This document shows, in pieces, positions 18,199 through 26,480 of a DNA stretch of 64,000 nucleotides. The position numbers were made by a program, and so were the translations under genes. Each line of letters starts with the position of its first letter. Position 1 is the first letter of the stretch. Source of the DNA: Paenibacillus sp. yr247. Lineage in GTDB: Bacteria; Bacillota; Bacilli; Paenibacillales; NBRC-103111. The stretch spans positions 27,014-91,013 of the forward strand of contig NZ_FNIF01000015.1 in NCBI RefSeq assembly GCF_900103825.1, in the 5' to 3' direction. The notes beneath the pieces were generated by a model. The model ran no database searches and was not told where the DNA came from. It saw nothing but the letters and a program-made list of their open reading frames with translations.

Positions 18199-18870
18199 TT
18201 AGATTTCCAAAATCTCAATTAACTCTGTAAAATGGGCATGCATGACCGCTGAAGCCTCTTCCTCATTTCTTTTGCGCAGCGCTTCCAGAATCGGGAGGTG
18301 CCGTTCAACAAGCTCCCGTCCGCTCAAAGATTTTAAAACCCGTCCACCAAAATACGTCCATTCCGCTACACTCGCTGCTTTCCACGCTTTCACAAGGATA
18401 GTGTTACCTGAAGACTCGATAATAAAGGAATGAAATTCATTATCTAATAGACTTCTCGCTCTGATATCTCCTGATTCTTCCGAGGCTATCATCTTACGAT
18501 ACAGGTCTTCCAATACTTCTAAATTACTGTCAGTCAACCGTTTAATGGCCCCTCGAATCCCATATGATTCTAACTCAGCACGTACCAGATAGGCGTTCTT
18601 TAATTCCTCTAGAGTAAAGCTGCGGATGAACGTCCCACGATAAGGGATGGTTTCCAATAAGCCTAACTGCTCAAGATCCCGAATTGCCTCACGCACAGGA
18701 GCTTGGCTGACACCTAAGTCTTTGGCAATTTGCGTCTCCACAAGACGTTCGCCAGTTTTGAAATGTCCATTTATGATTAAATCCGTTAAATAATTTTTAA
18801 TATCCTCGCGTAGAACCTGCCTTTTGAGCAGTGGATTTTGAACTGATTTTTGCAATGTATTAACCCCCAC
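18199..18870 (-). CDS. GntR family transcriptional regulator (FadR/FCD type)
   Basis: 223 residues. N-terminal winged helix (about 15-85) with GERLVETQIAKDLGVSQAPV and REAIRDLEQLGLLETIPYRG; C-terminal helical FCD ligand domain (about 95-220). FCD regulators respond to organic acids or sugar acids and normally repress adjacent catabolic genes. It is the first gene of the minus-strand series. A GTG at 18870 opens the frame, but GGGGG lies 8 nt before an internal TTG at 18855, which may be the real start. A palindrome at 18884-18897 just downstream of its promoter is a plausible autoregulatory operator. Confidence 0.9.
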   Translation of the reverse strand: MGVNTLQKSVQNPLLKRQVLREDIKNYLTDLIINGHFKTGERLVETQIAKDLGVSQAPVREAIRDLEQLGLLETIPYRGTFIRSFTLEELKNAYLVRAELESYGIRGAIKRLTDSNLEVLEDLYRKMIASEESGDIRARSLLDNEFHSFIIESSGNTILVKAWKAASVAEWTYFGGRVLKSLSGRELVERHLPILEALRKRNEEEASAVMHAHFTELIEILEI

Positions 18871-18883
18871 AAGATGAATAGTA

Positions 18884-18938
18884 AATAATCGATTATCGTT
18901 TATGAGTTGATTTTATCTTCTTTAACCAAAATTTGCAA
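18884..18938 (-). promoter_or_regulatory. gntR operon promoter with palindromic operator
   Basis: Minus-strand TTGCAA (18933-18938) and TAAAAT (18910-18915) are separated by 17 bp. The perfect palindrome ATAATCGATTAT (18885-18896) falls just past the expected transcription start, a repressing position. The same core recurs at 15748-15759. Confidence 0.65.
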
Positions 18939-19123
18939 TACTTTTCCTTAAAATTTTATATAGATTTTTCAATGCTTGTCCACGTGTGCCATTTATGTAC
19001 AAAAAGGAAAAAATCAACTTTTAAAGATAAAAACAGATTTTAGCTAAAATAATGGAATAACCATAAAGCAATTGAGTTAAAATACCAAAGATTGATAAAA
19101 AATAAGGAGGAATGACAATAACA

Positions 19124-19537
19124 ATGAAAACAGTAAGAGATATTATGACCAAAGATGTGAAAGTGTGTGCACCCCATGATTCCGTAGTAGCTGCAGCAAA
19201 ACTCATGCGTGATATCAATTGTGGATCTATTCCAGTTTGTGAAGGCAAGAAAGTCGTAGGCATGATCACAGATCGTGATATTGTAATAAGTTGTGTGGCA
19301 GCTGGTAAAGATTGCAATACCACTCATTGTCACGATTGTATGACTACGAATGTTATCACTTGCTCACCGGATATGGATGCCCACGAATGTGCTCGTTTAA
19401 TGTCTGATCATCAAATTCGTCGTATTCCTGTCGTACAAAATGGGGAAATTGTTGGCATTTGTGCTATAGGTGATCTTGCAACGGTACATATTTTTGTTAA
19501 TGAAGCCGGTGACGCGCTAAGTCGGATATCTCAATAA
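19124..19537 (+). CDS. Tandem CBS-domain protein (YhcV-like)
   Basis: 137 residues holding two CBS motifs (about 4-60 and 70-130), with GSIPVCEGKKVVGMITDRDI and RRIPVVQNGEIVGICAIGDL as the typical strand-helix ends. Stand-alone CBS pairs bind adenosine nucleotides and act as energy sensors. It closely follows the Bacillus YhcV pattern (MTK/MST start, DRDI, IRR.P). The ATG at 19124 aligns with that family; an ATG four codons upstream is almost on top of AAGGAGG. Monocistronic, with its own terminator. Confidence 0.88.
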   Translation: MKTVRDIMTKDVKVCAPHDSVVAAAKLMRDINCGSIPVCEGKKVVGMITDRDIVISCVAAGKDCNTTHCHDCMTTNVITCSPDMDAHECARLMSDHQIRRIPVVQNGEIVGICAIGDLATVHIFVNEAGDALSRISQ

Positions 19538-19581
19538 CTTTAAGCGTCTAGATTAATAAAAGATTCAAGAATTAAAAATAG

Positions 19582-19607
19582 CCCCCCTTGAAAAAAGGTG
19601 GGGTTTT
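19582..19607 (+). terminator. Terminator of the CBS gene
   Basis: CCCCCTT pairs with AAGGTGGGG and is followed by a short T run, 45 bp past the stop. Confidence 0.75.
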
Positions 19608-19609
19608 CA

Positions 19610-19978
19610 TGTATTCCTTACTTCATTATGCTCAATTTTCTTCTTCGGACGACGAATCCTGACATTTTTTTTGTAACAACGCACCTAAAACGGACATCTT
19701 TATCGAACGGTGTAGAAGCGCCATTTTAGAGGGGAGAAGGTATCTTGACTTTTTATTGTATAGGTTGTTGTTGCTTCCATGAGGATGGAGATACTGTCAC
19801 GACATTTCGGACCGCTTTTCACTTCCTCCCTAACGGGGAGAAAGTTCCGGCAGGTCTTTGCATAGAACATCGGCAGACGATCGTAGTAAATGCCCCCTCT
19901 ATCGGCCCGGATTCCTTGTTGATTCAAAAACTAGCTGGATAGCGATCCCAGAAAAAGTAAACTCATGTTGATTCGTCA
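19610..19978. other. Gap with no supported gene
   Basis: Short frames are open on both strands, including a plus-strand 65-codon frame from a TTG at 19745 that does have GGGGAGAAGG upstream. Its predicted product (CIGCCCFHEDGDTV...) resembles nothing I recognise, so I do not call it. Confidence 0.35.
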
Positions 19979-20398
19979 TCAGAATTTCAGTTCATCAATT
20001 GCTTTCTTATATTTATCAATTCTTACATAGTCTTTATCTGTTAGACTAGTCATTCGACTAATGTCACAGTTATCTTCTAAATCCAAAAGCTTCACATTAG
20101 TTGCTATTGGATTTAATTTGATCCTCTTAATAAAACCTTCGTACGTTTCATCAGCTCTCCTTGTAAGACAGTCTAGGGCCTCGATAATATTCAAGCTAAA
20201 TCCTTCATTTTTCAAGTCAAACAATGTCACATCCGAATCCTCTAAAACGTCATGTAATACTGCTACTATTGACTCCTCTGTTGTTTTCGCTTTACTGGCT
20301 ATTCTTATCGGATGTAATATGTATGGATTTCCTCCCTTATCTGTTTGACCCTCATGTGCTTTCGCGGCTATAAGAATGGCTTTAGTTAATGTACTCAT
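19979..20398 (-). CDS. Small HD-domain protein, MESH1-like alarmone hydrolase
   Basis: 139 residues. It has the SpoT/MESH1 hydrolase pattern: AAKAHEGQTDKGGNPYILHP (His15, His29), the HD pair His49-Asp50 in AVLHDVLEDS, and a later Asp in VKLLDLEDN. No synthetase domain is present, so it is a stand-alone small alarmone hydrolase candidate that could degrade (p)ppGpp or a related nucleotide. The family also contains uncharacterised members. AGAAGG precedes the ATG. Monocistronic; no terminator is obvious downstream. Confidence 0.82.
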   Translation of the reverse strand: MSTLTKAILIAAKAHEGQTDKGGNPYILHPIRIASKAKTTEESIVAVLHDVLEDSDVTLFDLKNEGFSLNIIEALDCLTRRADETYEGFIKRIKLNPIATNVKLLDLEDNCDISRMTSLTDKDYVRIDKYKKAIDELKF

Positions 20399-20462
20399 AT
20401 CTACACCTTCTCATCAAACTTATAAATGTTTTCTATATATTATACATGACATTAATGTACTA

Positions 20463-20481
20463 AGGCTGCACGCGGCAGCCT
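20463..20481. terminator. Hairpin AGGCTGCACGCGGCAGCCT after the YVTN gene
   Basis: A 7-bp stem (AGGCTGC/GCAGCCT) with loop ACGCG and a weak T tract, 32 bp past the stop at 20513. The same 19-nt string occurs at 61826-61846 with better T tracts. Confidence 0.55.
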
Positions 20482-20512
20482 CAATGTTAGTTTTTACATC
20501 AGCCATAGGCGG

Positions 20513-21424
20513 TTAAATAGGGATAATGGCCAGCCCGGAGGCTGCATTTCCTACTGTTATTGTGTCTATGACCTTATTATCCTTGATTCTTATAACAGAA
20601 ACTGTATTTTCTCCAAAGTTAGCTACATACGCATTTTTGCCATTTTGTGTAATGGCTACGATACCGGGTTTATTCCCCACCGGAATGGTAGCTATTACCT
20701 TGTTATTTTTAAGTTTAATGACTGAAACTGTGTTATCTCCTTCATTACCTACGTAGGCAAATTTATTGTTAGGGGTTATGGCTATGCCAACCGGCGTTCG
20801 ACCAACTTGTATCTTTTTAATGATCCTTCTGCTATGAGTACCGATGACCAGAACATTGGTATCCGTGGTGACATAAGCAAATTTGCGATTCGTCGTGAAA
20901 GCAATTTGATCCGGACCGACTCCGGCGGCGATCGTATCAATAACCTTATTGCGTTTCACATCAAAAATAGAAATCGTATTGCTGTCGTTATTGCTTACAA
21001 ATCCTAAAGTTCTTTTGCCTGACTTCTTAGGTGTAATGGTTACGCCTACCGGGTTTTCGCCGACCTTTATCGTATCAACGACCTTTTTTTTCTTTATACT
21101 TATAACTGAAACTGTATCGTCGGCCGCATTTGTAACATAGACGAACTTTTGCGATGTCCCTACATCCGATGGACGGTTCCCGACCTGGATGGTGCGGATA
21201 ACTTTTTTCGTTTTTCTTTTGATTACTTGAGTGGTGTTATCGGATTTATTAACAACATAAGCAAACTTCCCATCAGGTGTTACAGCGATTTCAAAAGGTC
21301 CTCTACCAGTCTTGATTGTAGCCTTGATCTTTCTTGTTCGGGTATCAATCACCGAAACGGTATCGTCGTCGAAATTCGTCACATACGCGGAATGAAAAGA
21401 CGGTGTTTGTTTACATGTGGTCAC
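20513..21424 (-). CDS. YVTN-type seven-bladed beta-propeller protein
   Basis: 303 residues made of about seven 42-residue blades, each with the pattern FAYVxNxxDNTVSVIxxKxxKVIxTIxVGxxPxGIAITP. There is no signal peptide: the protein begins MTTCKQTPSFHSAYVTN. YVTN propellers are usually surface or extracellular binding scaffolds, so a leaderless copy is either cytoplasmic or exported another way, for example in the spore coat. The start is GTG at 21424 with AAGGAGG about 9 nt upstream. No catalytic site can be seen. Confidence 0.85.
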   Translation of the reverse strand: MTTCKQTPSFHSAYVTNFDDDTVSVIDTRTRKIKATIKTGRGPFEIAVTPDGKFAYVVNKSDNTTQVIKRKTKKVIRTIQVGNRPSDVGTSQKFVYVTNAADDTVSVISIKKKKVVDTIKVGENPVGVTITPKKSGKRTLGFVSNNDSNTISIFDVKRNKVIDTIAAGVGPDQIAFTTNRKFAYVTTDTNVLVIGTHSRRIIKKIQVGRTPVGIAITPNNKFAYVGNEGDNTVSVIKLKNNKVIATIPVGNKPGIVAITQNGKNAYVANFGENTVSVIRIKDNKVIDTITVGNAASGLAIIPI

Positions 21425-21642
21425 TAGAAAGCTCCTCCTTATTTTTTCTGGCTTAATCTAAGCTATTACTTTGCTAAAAGGAGTGGAACGGCCATTTCAT
21501 GATTTTTGACCTAGAACAAAACAAAAGAGATCCTCACGAATACACGGAGCACCTCTACTTTTTAATAGTTGTATTTAACACACACTTATTCTATTGGACG
21601 GACATATACTAGATTAGTAAAGCTAGAAAGGAGGTCTTCATT

Positions 21643-21894
21643 TTGAAACGTGCTGATTCATATTTGATTTGTAAAAAGTACCTCAATCGAGAAGTCATGA
21701 TAAAAACGGCACATGGCGATTACAGAGGAACCATTGTGAAAGTGGACAGGAATAAGGTCTATCTAAAAACGACGAAAAATGGAAAGAATGCGCAAATCTC
21801 GTTTCTGCCTTTTATCATACCACTAGTTCTCTTTGATTTATTAGCTATCTTGCTTTTGGATACAAGGCCTTTTTTCCCATTCAGACCATTCTGA
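21643..21894 (+). CDS. Small Sm-like protein with hydrophobic C-terminus
   Basis: 83 residues from a TTG with AAGGAGG 8 nt upstream. Residues 10-48 resemble a small Sm/LSM-type barrel (NREVMIKTAHGDYRGTIVKV, then NKVYLKTT). A hydrophobic stretch follows (FLPFIIPLVLFDLLAILLL) and an aromatic tail (PFFPFRPF). Similar tails occur in small Bacillales proteins associated with spores or membranes, but I do not know a named homologue. The strong ribosome site and terminator support a real gene. Confidence 0.7.
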   Translation: MKRADSYLICKKYLNREVMIKTAHGDYRGTIVKVDRNKVYLKTTKNGKNAQISFLPFIIPLVLFDLLAILLLDTRPFFPFRPF

Positions 21895-21902
21895 TAAAGT
21901 GC

Positions 21903-21934
21903 AAAAACCCCATCCATTCCTGTGATGAGGTTTT
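21903..21934 (+). terminator. Bidirectional terminator between convergent genes
   Basis: AAAACC-CATC pairs with GATGAGGTTTT (one bulged C) and T-rich DNA follows. It lies between the small plus-strand gene and the convergent bicupin gene. Confidence 0.75.
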
Positions 21935-21941
21935 ATTTCTA

Positions 21942-23123
21942 CTAGTAGGAAAACCCCGGATACTTGACGACTGGCCATTCCTCCTTGCGCAGCGCATCCA
22001 ATAATTCTGGCCCAACATGCAAATTGTCTCTAACCAGATCGCGAGGGGTAAGCGCCATCCATTGGTTTAACGACACATCAACAAATCGGTCGCTCTTGAA
22101 CATTTCCAAAAACCATAAAGTTTGGTTACCGGTATTCTGAATATAATGCCCAGCAGCAAATGGTACATAGCCGACATCACCAGCTCTATAATCAAATGTC
22201 CGGGCTATGCCATTGCCAGCAAATACCGTCATGCGGCCCTGTCCGGTAAGGTAATACTGCCACTCATCGTTATTCGGATGCCAATGTAGTTCTCTCATTG
22301 CGCCTGGTTCAATTTCAACAAGCGCCGCAGCAATTGTTTTAGATATAGGAAAATTAGATGAGTCTACGATTCGTACACTTCCACCAGGTGTTTTAATTGG
22401 TGTTTGCGCTAGCAGCTGATGCTTAAAGCTTTGGGGAATGGTTCCGTAAGGGGATTGTACCTTCTCACTTTCCAGCGGTCCGGGAACCTTGTCTTGATAG
22501 ATGTAGACCTGTCCTGAAGGAATGTTGTTAAAGGCACTCACTGGTACTCCGAAATTAGCAGACAACACATCTTTTGGAGTATGTGCAAACCAATCGGAGA
22601 TGGATAAGGTGCTAAGGTCAGAAAAGTTACCATCATCGAAGACGAGCAGGAATTCACAATGTTCCAACCCCTGAATGGAATGTGGGAGTCCAGGGGGAAA
22701 GTACCAAAGGTCGCCCGGGCCTACGTCAGCAATGAAATTTCGCCCCATATGGTCGATTGACGTAATTCGCGCCCGACCTAATATCATGTAGGCCCATTCC
22801 GCCTGTTGATGCCAATGCAATTCCCGAACACCGCCGGGTGTCAAGCTCATATTTACACCTGCAAGCGTTGTCGCAATGGGTAGTTCCCTGACGGTGATTT
22901 CCCGTGACCACCCCCCGTGATTTAATGTCATAGAAGTATCTGAGAATGAAAATTTCATGTTAGGGAGCAAGCCAGAATCCGTTACTGGTGGAACTAGCAT
23001 GTCGGGGTTTTCAATATCCCGCATAATATTCCGGGGACCGGTATCAATCCCACCGGCGCCGTCATTTCGGATGGGCTGTGGCACATTTCCGTACATACCT
23101 TGATTCCGTTTCGGATTTTCCAT
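21942..23123 (-). CDS. Oxalate decarboxylase family bicupin, variant lid
   Basis: 393 residues, the length of OxdC/OxdD. Both cupins keep the Mn site: [10 protein letters not shown] plus LPHS in the N-terminal barrel, and [11 protein letters not shown] plus GHY in the C-terminal barrel. In OxdC the N-terminal active-site lid is SENST, with catalytic Glu162. Here the same place ([13 protein letters not shown]) reads SDLST, so Glu is Asp and Asn is Leu. Lid changes in OxdC are known to shift decarboxylase towards oxidase activity, so the reaction cannot be assumed. The ATG at 23123 has AAAGGAG 8 nt upstream; a TTG at 23141 is less likely. No signal peptide; some homologues are spore proteins. 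Confidence 0.88.
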   Translation of the reverse strand: MENPKRNQGMYGNVPQPIRNDGAGGIDTGPRNIMRDIENPDMLVPPVTDSGLLPNMKFSFSDTSMTLNHGGWSREITVRELPIATTLAGVNMSLTPGGVRELHWHQQAEWAYMILGRARITSIDHMGRNFIADVGPGDLWYFPPGLPHSIQGLEHCEFLLVFDDGNFSDLSTLSISDWFAHTPKDVLSANFGVPVSAFNNIPSGQVYIYQDKVPGPLESEKVQSPYGTIPQSFKHQLLAQTPIKTPGGSVRIVDSSNFPISKTIAAALVEIEPGAMRELHWHPNNDEWQYYLTGQGRMTVFAGNGIARTFDYRAGDVGYVPFAAGHYIQNTGNQTLWFLEMFKSDRFVDVSLNQWMALTPRDLVRDNLHVGPELLDALRKEEWPVVKYPGFSY

Positions 23124-23257
23124 TTCATAGACTCCTTTCAATAGATGGCATATCTTTTTTGCTCATTCTAAATGATATATGATACAGAATCTGTGTAAAT
23201 GACTGTCGTGCTCAAACAAAAACTTTGTCAGCAAATAGAGCAGTTGGGATAATTGAG

Positions 23258-23287
23258 TTAACTTGAACTTCCGCATTTTGGTATAAT
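23258..23287 (+). promoter_or_regulatory. Predicted promoter of the secreted barrel protein gene
   Basis: TTAACT (23258-23263) and a consensus TATAAT (23282-23287) are separated by 18 bp, about 50 bp upstream of the start. No GTTCKTTAWWA box is present here, unlike the paralogue's promoter. Confidence 0.5.
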
Positions 23288-23335
23288 TAATGCTCGGACA
23301 TGTTTTGGATAAGCAGTACAGGGAGGAAATTAGGA

Positions 23336-24202
23336 ATGCTTATAATGATGATGCTTTTATGGTTGTCGGGAGGCTTTACATCTTCATCGACGGACTCCCT
23401 GCCGCCCTATAAGCCGAAGGCAACGTGGCTGTGGAATACTTCGCTCATCGGCACGAGTGCAGGACGAACCGACATTTTGCAATTTGCAAAAAATCAGCAG
23501 ATCGGATGCATCTTCTTGCAGGTTAACCCGGAAGTTGCCCAAAGCACTTACCGGAGCTTCATCAAAGCTGCTGCGGACTACGATATTCAGGTCCACGCGT
23601 TGGACGGTGCTCCGAAGTGGGCGCTTCCGGAAAACCGGCAAAAAATAACGGATCTAGTCAATTGGGTGAAGTCCTACAATGCGTCCGTGCTTGATAACGA
23701 GCGATTTGGAGGCATTCAAGTGGATATCGAACCTTATCTGCTGCCAGAATGGACCGCTGACCAAAATAAGGTTGCCGTGGATTGGCAGCAATCCCTTTCT
23801 TATTTTCATGAGCTGGTGAAAAAGGATTCCACTTTAACGACAGCCGCAGCCGTGCCTTTCTGGCTCGACAACATTCAGCTTCCGGACGGAAGCGGCTCTC
23901 TCAGCGAAGCCATTATGGCCAAGCTGGATGAAACAGCCTTGATGTCCTATCGCGATCAAGCGCTAGATGTGGTTACTCTGGCGGCGTCGGAAATTGCCAC
24001 GGGCAACCGTCTAGGTAAAAAGGTATGGATCAGCGTAGAAACAAAATCGGCACCAGATACCCCGTACATCACATTCTATGGGAAGGGCAAAACAGAAATG
24101 GAGAGCCAGCTGGCTCTCATTGACGGCGTGCTGAAAGCACAACCGTCTTTTACGGGTATTGCCGTTCATGATTACACCAGCTGGCGTGCTTTAGGCAACT
24201 AA
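23336..24202 (+). CDS. Exported TIM-barrel-like glycan-active protein (paralogue 1)
   Basis: 288 residues from the ATG at 23336 (GGGAGG 9 nt upstream). An N-terminal signal segment (LIMMMLLWLSGGF) precedes KATWLWNTS. A barrel-like alternation follows: IGCIFLQVNPEV, DIQVHALDGAPKW and GIQVDIEPY, where Asp130 and Glu132 could be catalytic acids at the end of a strand. A second copy of this family lies at 42097-43035. I do not recognise a characterised family; the DxE motif and W/Y-rich strands suggest a polysaccharide hydrolase or deacetylase-like role outside the cell. Its 3' end overlaps the stop of the convergent gene by 4 bp. Confidence 0.75.
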   Translation: MLIMMMLLWLSGGFTSSSTDSLPPYKPKATWLWNTSLIGTSAGRTDILQFAKNQQIGCIFLQVNPEVAQSTYRSFIKAAADYDIQVHALDGAPKWALPENRQKITDLVNWVKSYNASVLDNERFGGIQVDIEPYLLPEWTADQNKVAVDWQQSLSYFHELVKKDSTLTTAAAVPFWLDNIQLPDGSGSLSEAIMAKLDETALMSYRDQALDVVTLAASEIATGNRLGKKVWISVETKSAPDTPYITFYGKGKTEMESQLALIDGVLKAQPSFTGIAVHDYTSWRALGN

Positions 24203-26463
24203 GGTTTTGTGGCGGCACTGGCGGCCGGAGGGGCCCCTTTAGGCGGCTGTTTCGCAAGCTCGCCGAATGCATCCTTCAGGATCGAATAGCTTATCTTAAG
24301 ACGCTCATGTGATGCCGGCTTGTTCCAGTTATCCCACTTGTAGGTAGCAGGCTCCACCGGGTTCGGATTGCCGGAGAGGTGAGGTTCAACACGGACCGCT
24401 TTGCTTTCTTCCATCTTGAACGCACCTGCTTCATAAGGGTAACGCCATACCTTATGCATGCTGGGATCGGTAAATCCGAGCAGCATCCAAGGCACGCGAA
24501 CCTCAATCACAGAACCGGAAGAGGACCAGTCGGTCAAATTGTTGAACTCGGCGCTCTTCGGGTCTGTTGTACCTAGATGCAGCTGACCAATCTCGACATC
24601 CTCGAACGGCACCTTTTTCTTGCTTTGCGGCAGCAACAACGGTTTGCTGACCGGCAGCTTCCATGGCAGGAAGAGGCCATTCTCCGCATGTGACCAGGCT
24701 TCCTGCCATGGCATCATTTTGTTAATGAAGCCGTACTGCCAGGTATGGTAATCATATGCGCTTTCCACGTAGATGCCCGAATCTTTCTCCCCGCTCAGCT
24801 TCATGACAAACTCCTGCCCTCCGCTGAAGCTCACTCCAGGCGCTTTATCCGCTTTCTTGCTCCCTCCATCCACCGTGTCAAAACCGATATAAAGCGGCTG
24901 TTCCCCCGGCTTCCAATCGCCAGTCTTATTTTTCAGCAAAAGGTACATGTAAGCTTCATCATGCGAAACCGTCAGGCTGTACCCCGGATATTCCCGGCTT
25001 ACGGTGTTTTTACGACGGTCCCAGTCATCCGATTTCCCGTCAAGCACAATCGTATCCTCAGGGGATTTGCCAGGTTCAACCGCAAGTAAGCCAAAATGCT
25101 CCTCGTTCGTCAGCATGTTACGCCACATCGGACGACGGGCGGCGGGTGAATCCAACTCCATGGTATTCCAAGTGATTTTGAACCATTCATCCTGCCAGGA
25201 GAACAGCAGTGCTCCGTCAAAGTTCTCGTTGTATATGCTTCGATACAAATCGGAGTCGATCTGACCCTGTTCCTTTTCCGTATGCATGCCTTGATTGCGG
25301 TTTAAAGGACCGTAGTGGGCCATACCGCGCGAGCTCGGCACGCCATACTCTGCTACGATCAGCGGAATGCCTTTGTGATGCTCCCGCAAATCGTGCAGAT
25401 ACCCGGAGTATGGATTGATTTTTCCTTCGCTGTCTATGTAAGTTTGATACTTGTCCTCAAATCGAAGCAGATCTGGATAATAGGGATAAATGTGATACGA
25501 AGCGAAGTACCCTGCCTTCCAGCCCTCTAGTGGACTAACATGCATCGGATCTACCGAGACCAAGTCCTCGTTTTCCGCAGGTTCGTTCGAGTGGGTCAGC
25601 GGGTCTGTGGTCACCCAGTTGGTGAACGAAACCGGATGCTGCCAGCCGAATTTCATATCCTCCTGTGCCAAGGCGTCCATCATTTGGGTCAGCCAGCTTT
25701 CAAACGGGGAAGCGCCCGAAACCGCTTGAAAATAGGTGCCTTGGAAAGGCTTCAAACCGGGATGCGCATCGTTGGTCGCTTTCACGGAATAAGGGTCCCA
25801 CTCTGTACCGATCACCCAACCCAGAACGTAAGGCGATACGTCCGCATCGAATTTCCCCGAAGCATGACCGGGATCAGTCTTCCTTTTCAATTGTCCGTGG
25901 ATGACTTGGACGGCATCCCGGATTTCTTTCTCGAACAGGTCGATCGTACCTTGCTGCAGCGCATCCATTCCCTGACCGTCCGCACCGACGAGCTGCTCAT
26001 CAGGCGCCCAGATGCCTTGCAGGATATAGAGCGGGTCCTTTCTGCCGGCATTAAATTCCGCCAGCGCTTCATAGAAATAGGGCGGCAAAATTGTATAAAT
26101 TCGGACGACATCTGCATGCATATCCTTGATTTGTCCGAACCAACGCAGATAATCCTCCTTGGTTGGACTGAGCTCTCCGGGCGCATGCCCCGGAGTCGTA
26201 GCCCCCAGGTTCACACCAGACCAAAACTGCGGCTTCCAAGACGTCCCGTCGTAAACCTCCAGATGCCCATCCTTGGCGGCGGAGGTTTGTTTCACGCCTC
26301 CAACTTCGAACACCGGCAGGGCTGAGGCTGGAATATTCTTGCTACCCATAGTAAATAGGTTTCGAGCCAATCCACCCCAGTACAACAGCACGGTGCAAAG
26401 CACCAGCAAGGCAAGAATGACCACTCCGAACAGGATTCTTCTATTAACCGAAATGACTTGCAT
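24199..26463 (-). CDS. Membrane-anchored glycoside-hydrolase-like protein (paralogue 1)
   Basis: 754 residues. One N-terminal membrane helix (9-28) leaves the rest outside. Residues 65-440 form a TIM-barrel glycosidase of GH-A type: FWSGVNLGATTPG, VVRIYTILPPYFYEAL, putative acid/base Glu221 in IGTEWDP, and putative nucleophile Glu372 in VAEYGVPSSRG. Residues 470-745 look like a strand-rich carbohydrate-binding module. The paralogue at 36113-38335 keeps both glutamates and the domain order. Last gene of the left operon, 17 bp after the GT-C gene; AAGGAGGG precedes the ATG. It likely trims, transfers or remodels the glycan made by the neighbouring genes; the substrate is unknown. Confidence 0.8.
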   Translation of the reverse strand: MQVISVNRRILFGVVILALLVLCTVLLYWGGLARNLFTMGSKNIPASALPVFEVGGVKQTSAAKDGHLEVYDGTSWKPQFWSGVNLGATTPGHAPGELSPTKEDYLRWFGQIKDMHADVVRIYTILPPYFYEALAEFNAGRKDPLYILQGIWAPDEQLVGADGQGMDALQQGTIDLFEKEIRDAVQVIHGQLKRKTDPGHASGKFDADVSPYVLGWVIGTEWDPYSVKATNDAHPGLKPFQGTYFQAVSGASPFESWLTQMMDALAQEDMKFGWQHPVSFTNWVTTDPLTHSNEPAENEDLVSVDPMHVSPLEGWKAGYFASYHIYPYYPDLLRFEDKYQTYIDSEGKINPYSGYLHDLREHHKGIPLIVAEYGVPSSRGMAHYGPLNRNQGMHTEKEQGQIDSDLYRSIYNENFDGALLFSWQDEWFKITWNTMELDSPAARRPMWRNMLTNEEHFGLLAVEPGKSPEDTIVLDGKSDDWDRRKNTVSREYPGYSLTVSHDEAYMYLLLKNKTGDWKPGEQPLYIGFDTVDGGSKKADKAPGVSFSGGQEFVMKLSGEKDSGIYVESAYDYHTWQYGFINKMMPWQEAWSHAENGLFLPWKLPVSKPLLLPQSKKKVPFEDVEIGQLHLGTTDPKSAEFNNLTDWSSSGSVIEVRVPWMLLGFTDPSMHKVWRYPYEAGAFKMEESKAVRVEPHLSGNPNPVEPATYKWDNWNKPASHERLKISYSILKDAFGELAKQPPKGAPPAASAATKP

Positions 26464-26480
26464 AATACCCTCCTTGATCT

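Noticed and set aside
19700-19942. Small frames on both strands between the CBS and HD genes
   Set aside because: They overlap each other, have no recognisable domain, and only one has a possible ribosome site with a TTG start.
25540-26325. 261-codon plus-strand frame
   Set aside because: Lies wholly opposite the glycoside-hydrolase-like gene, is rich in Arg and His as antisense frames are, and has no ribosome site.
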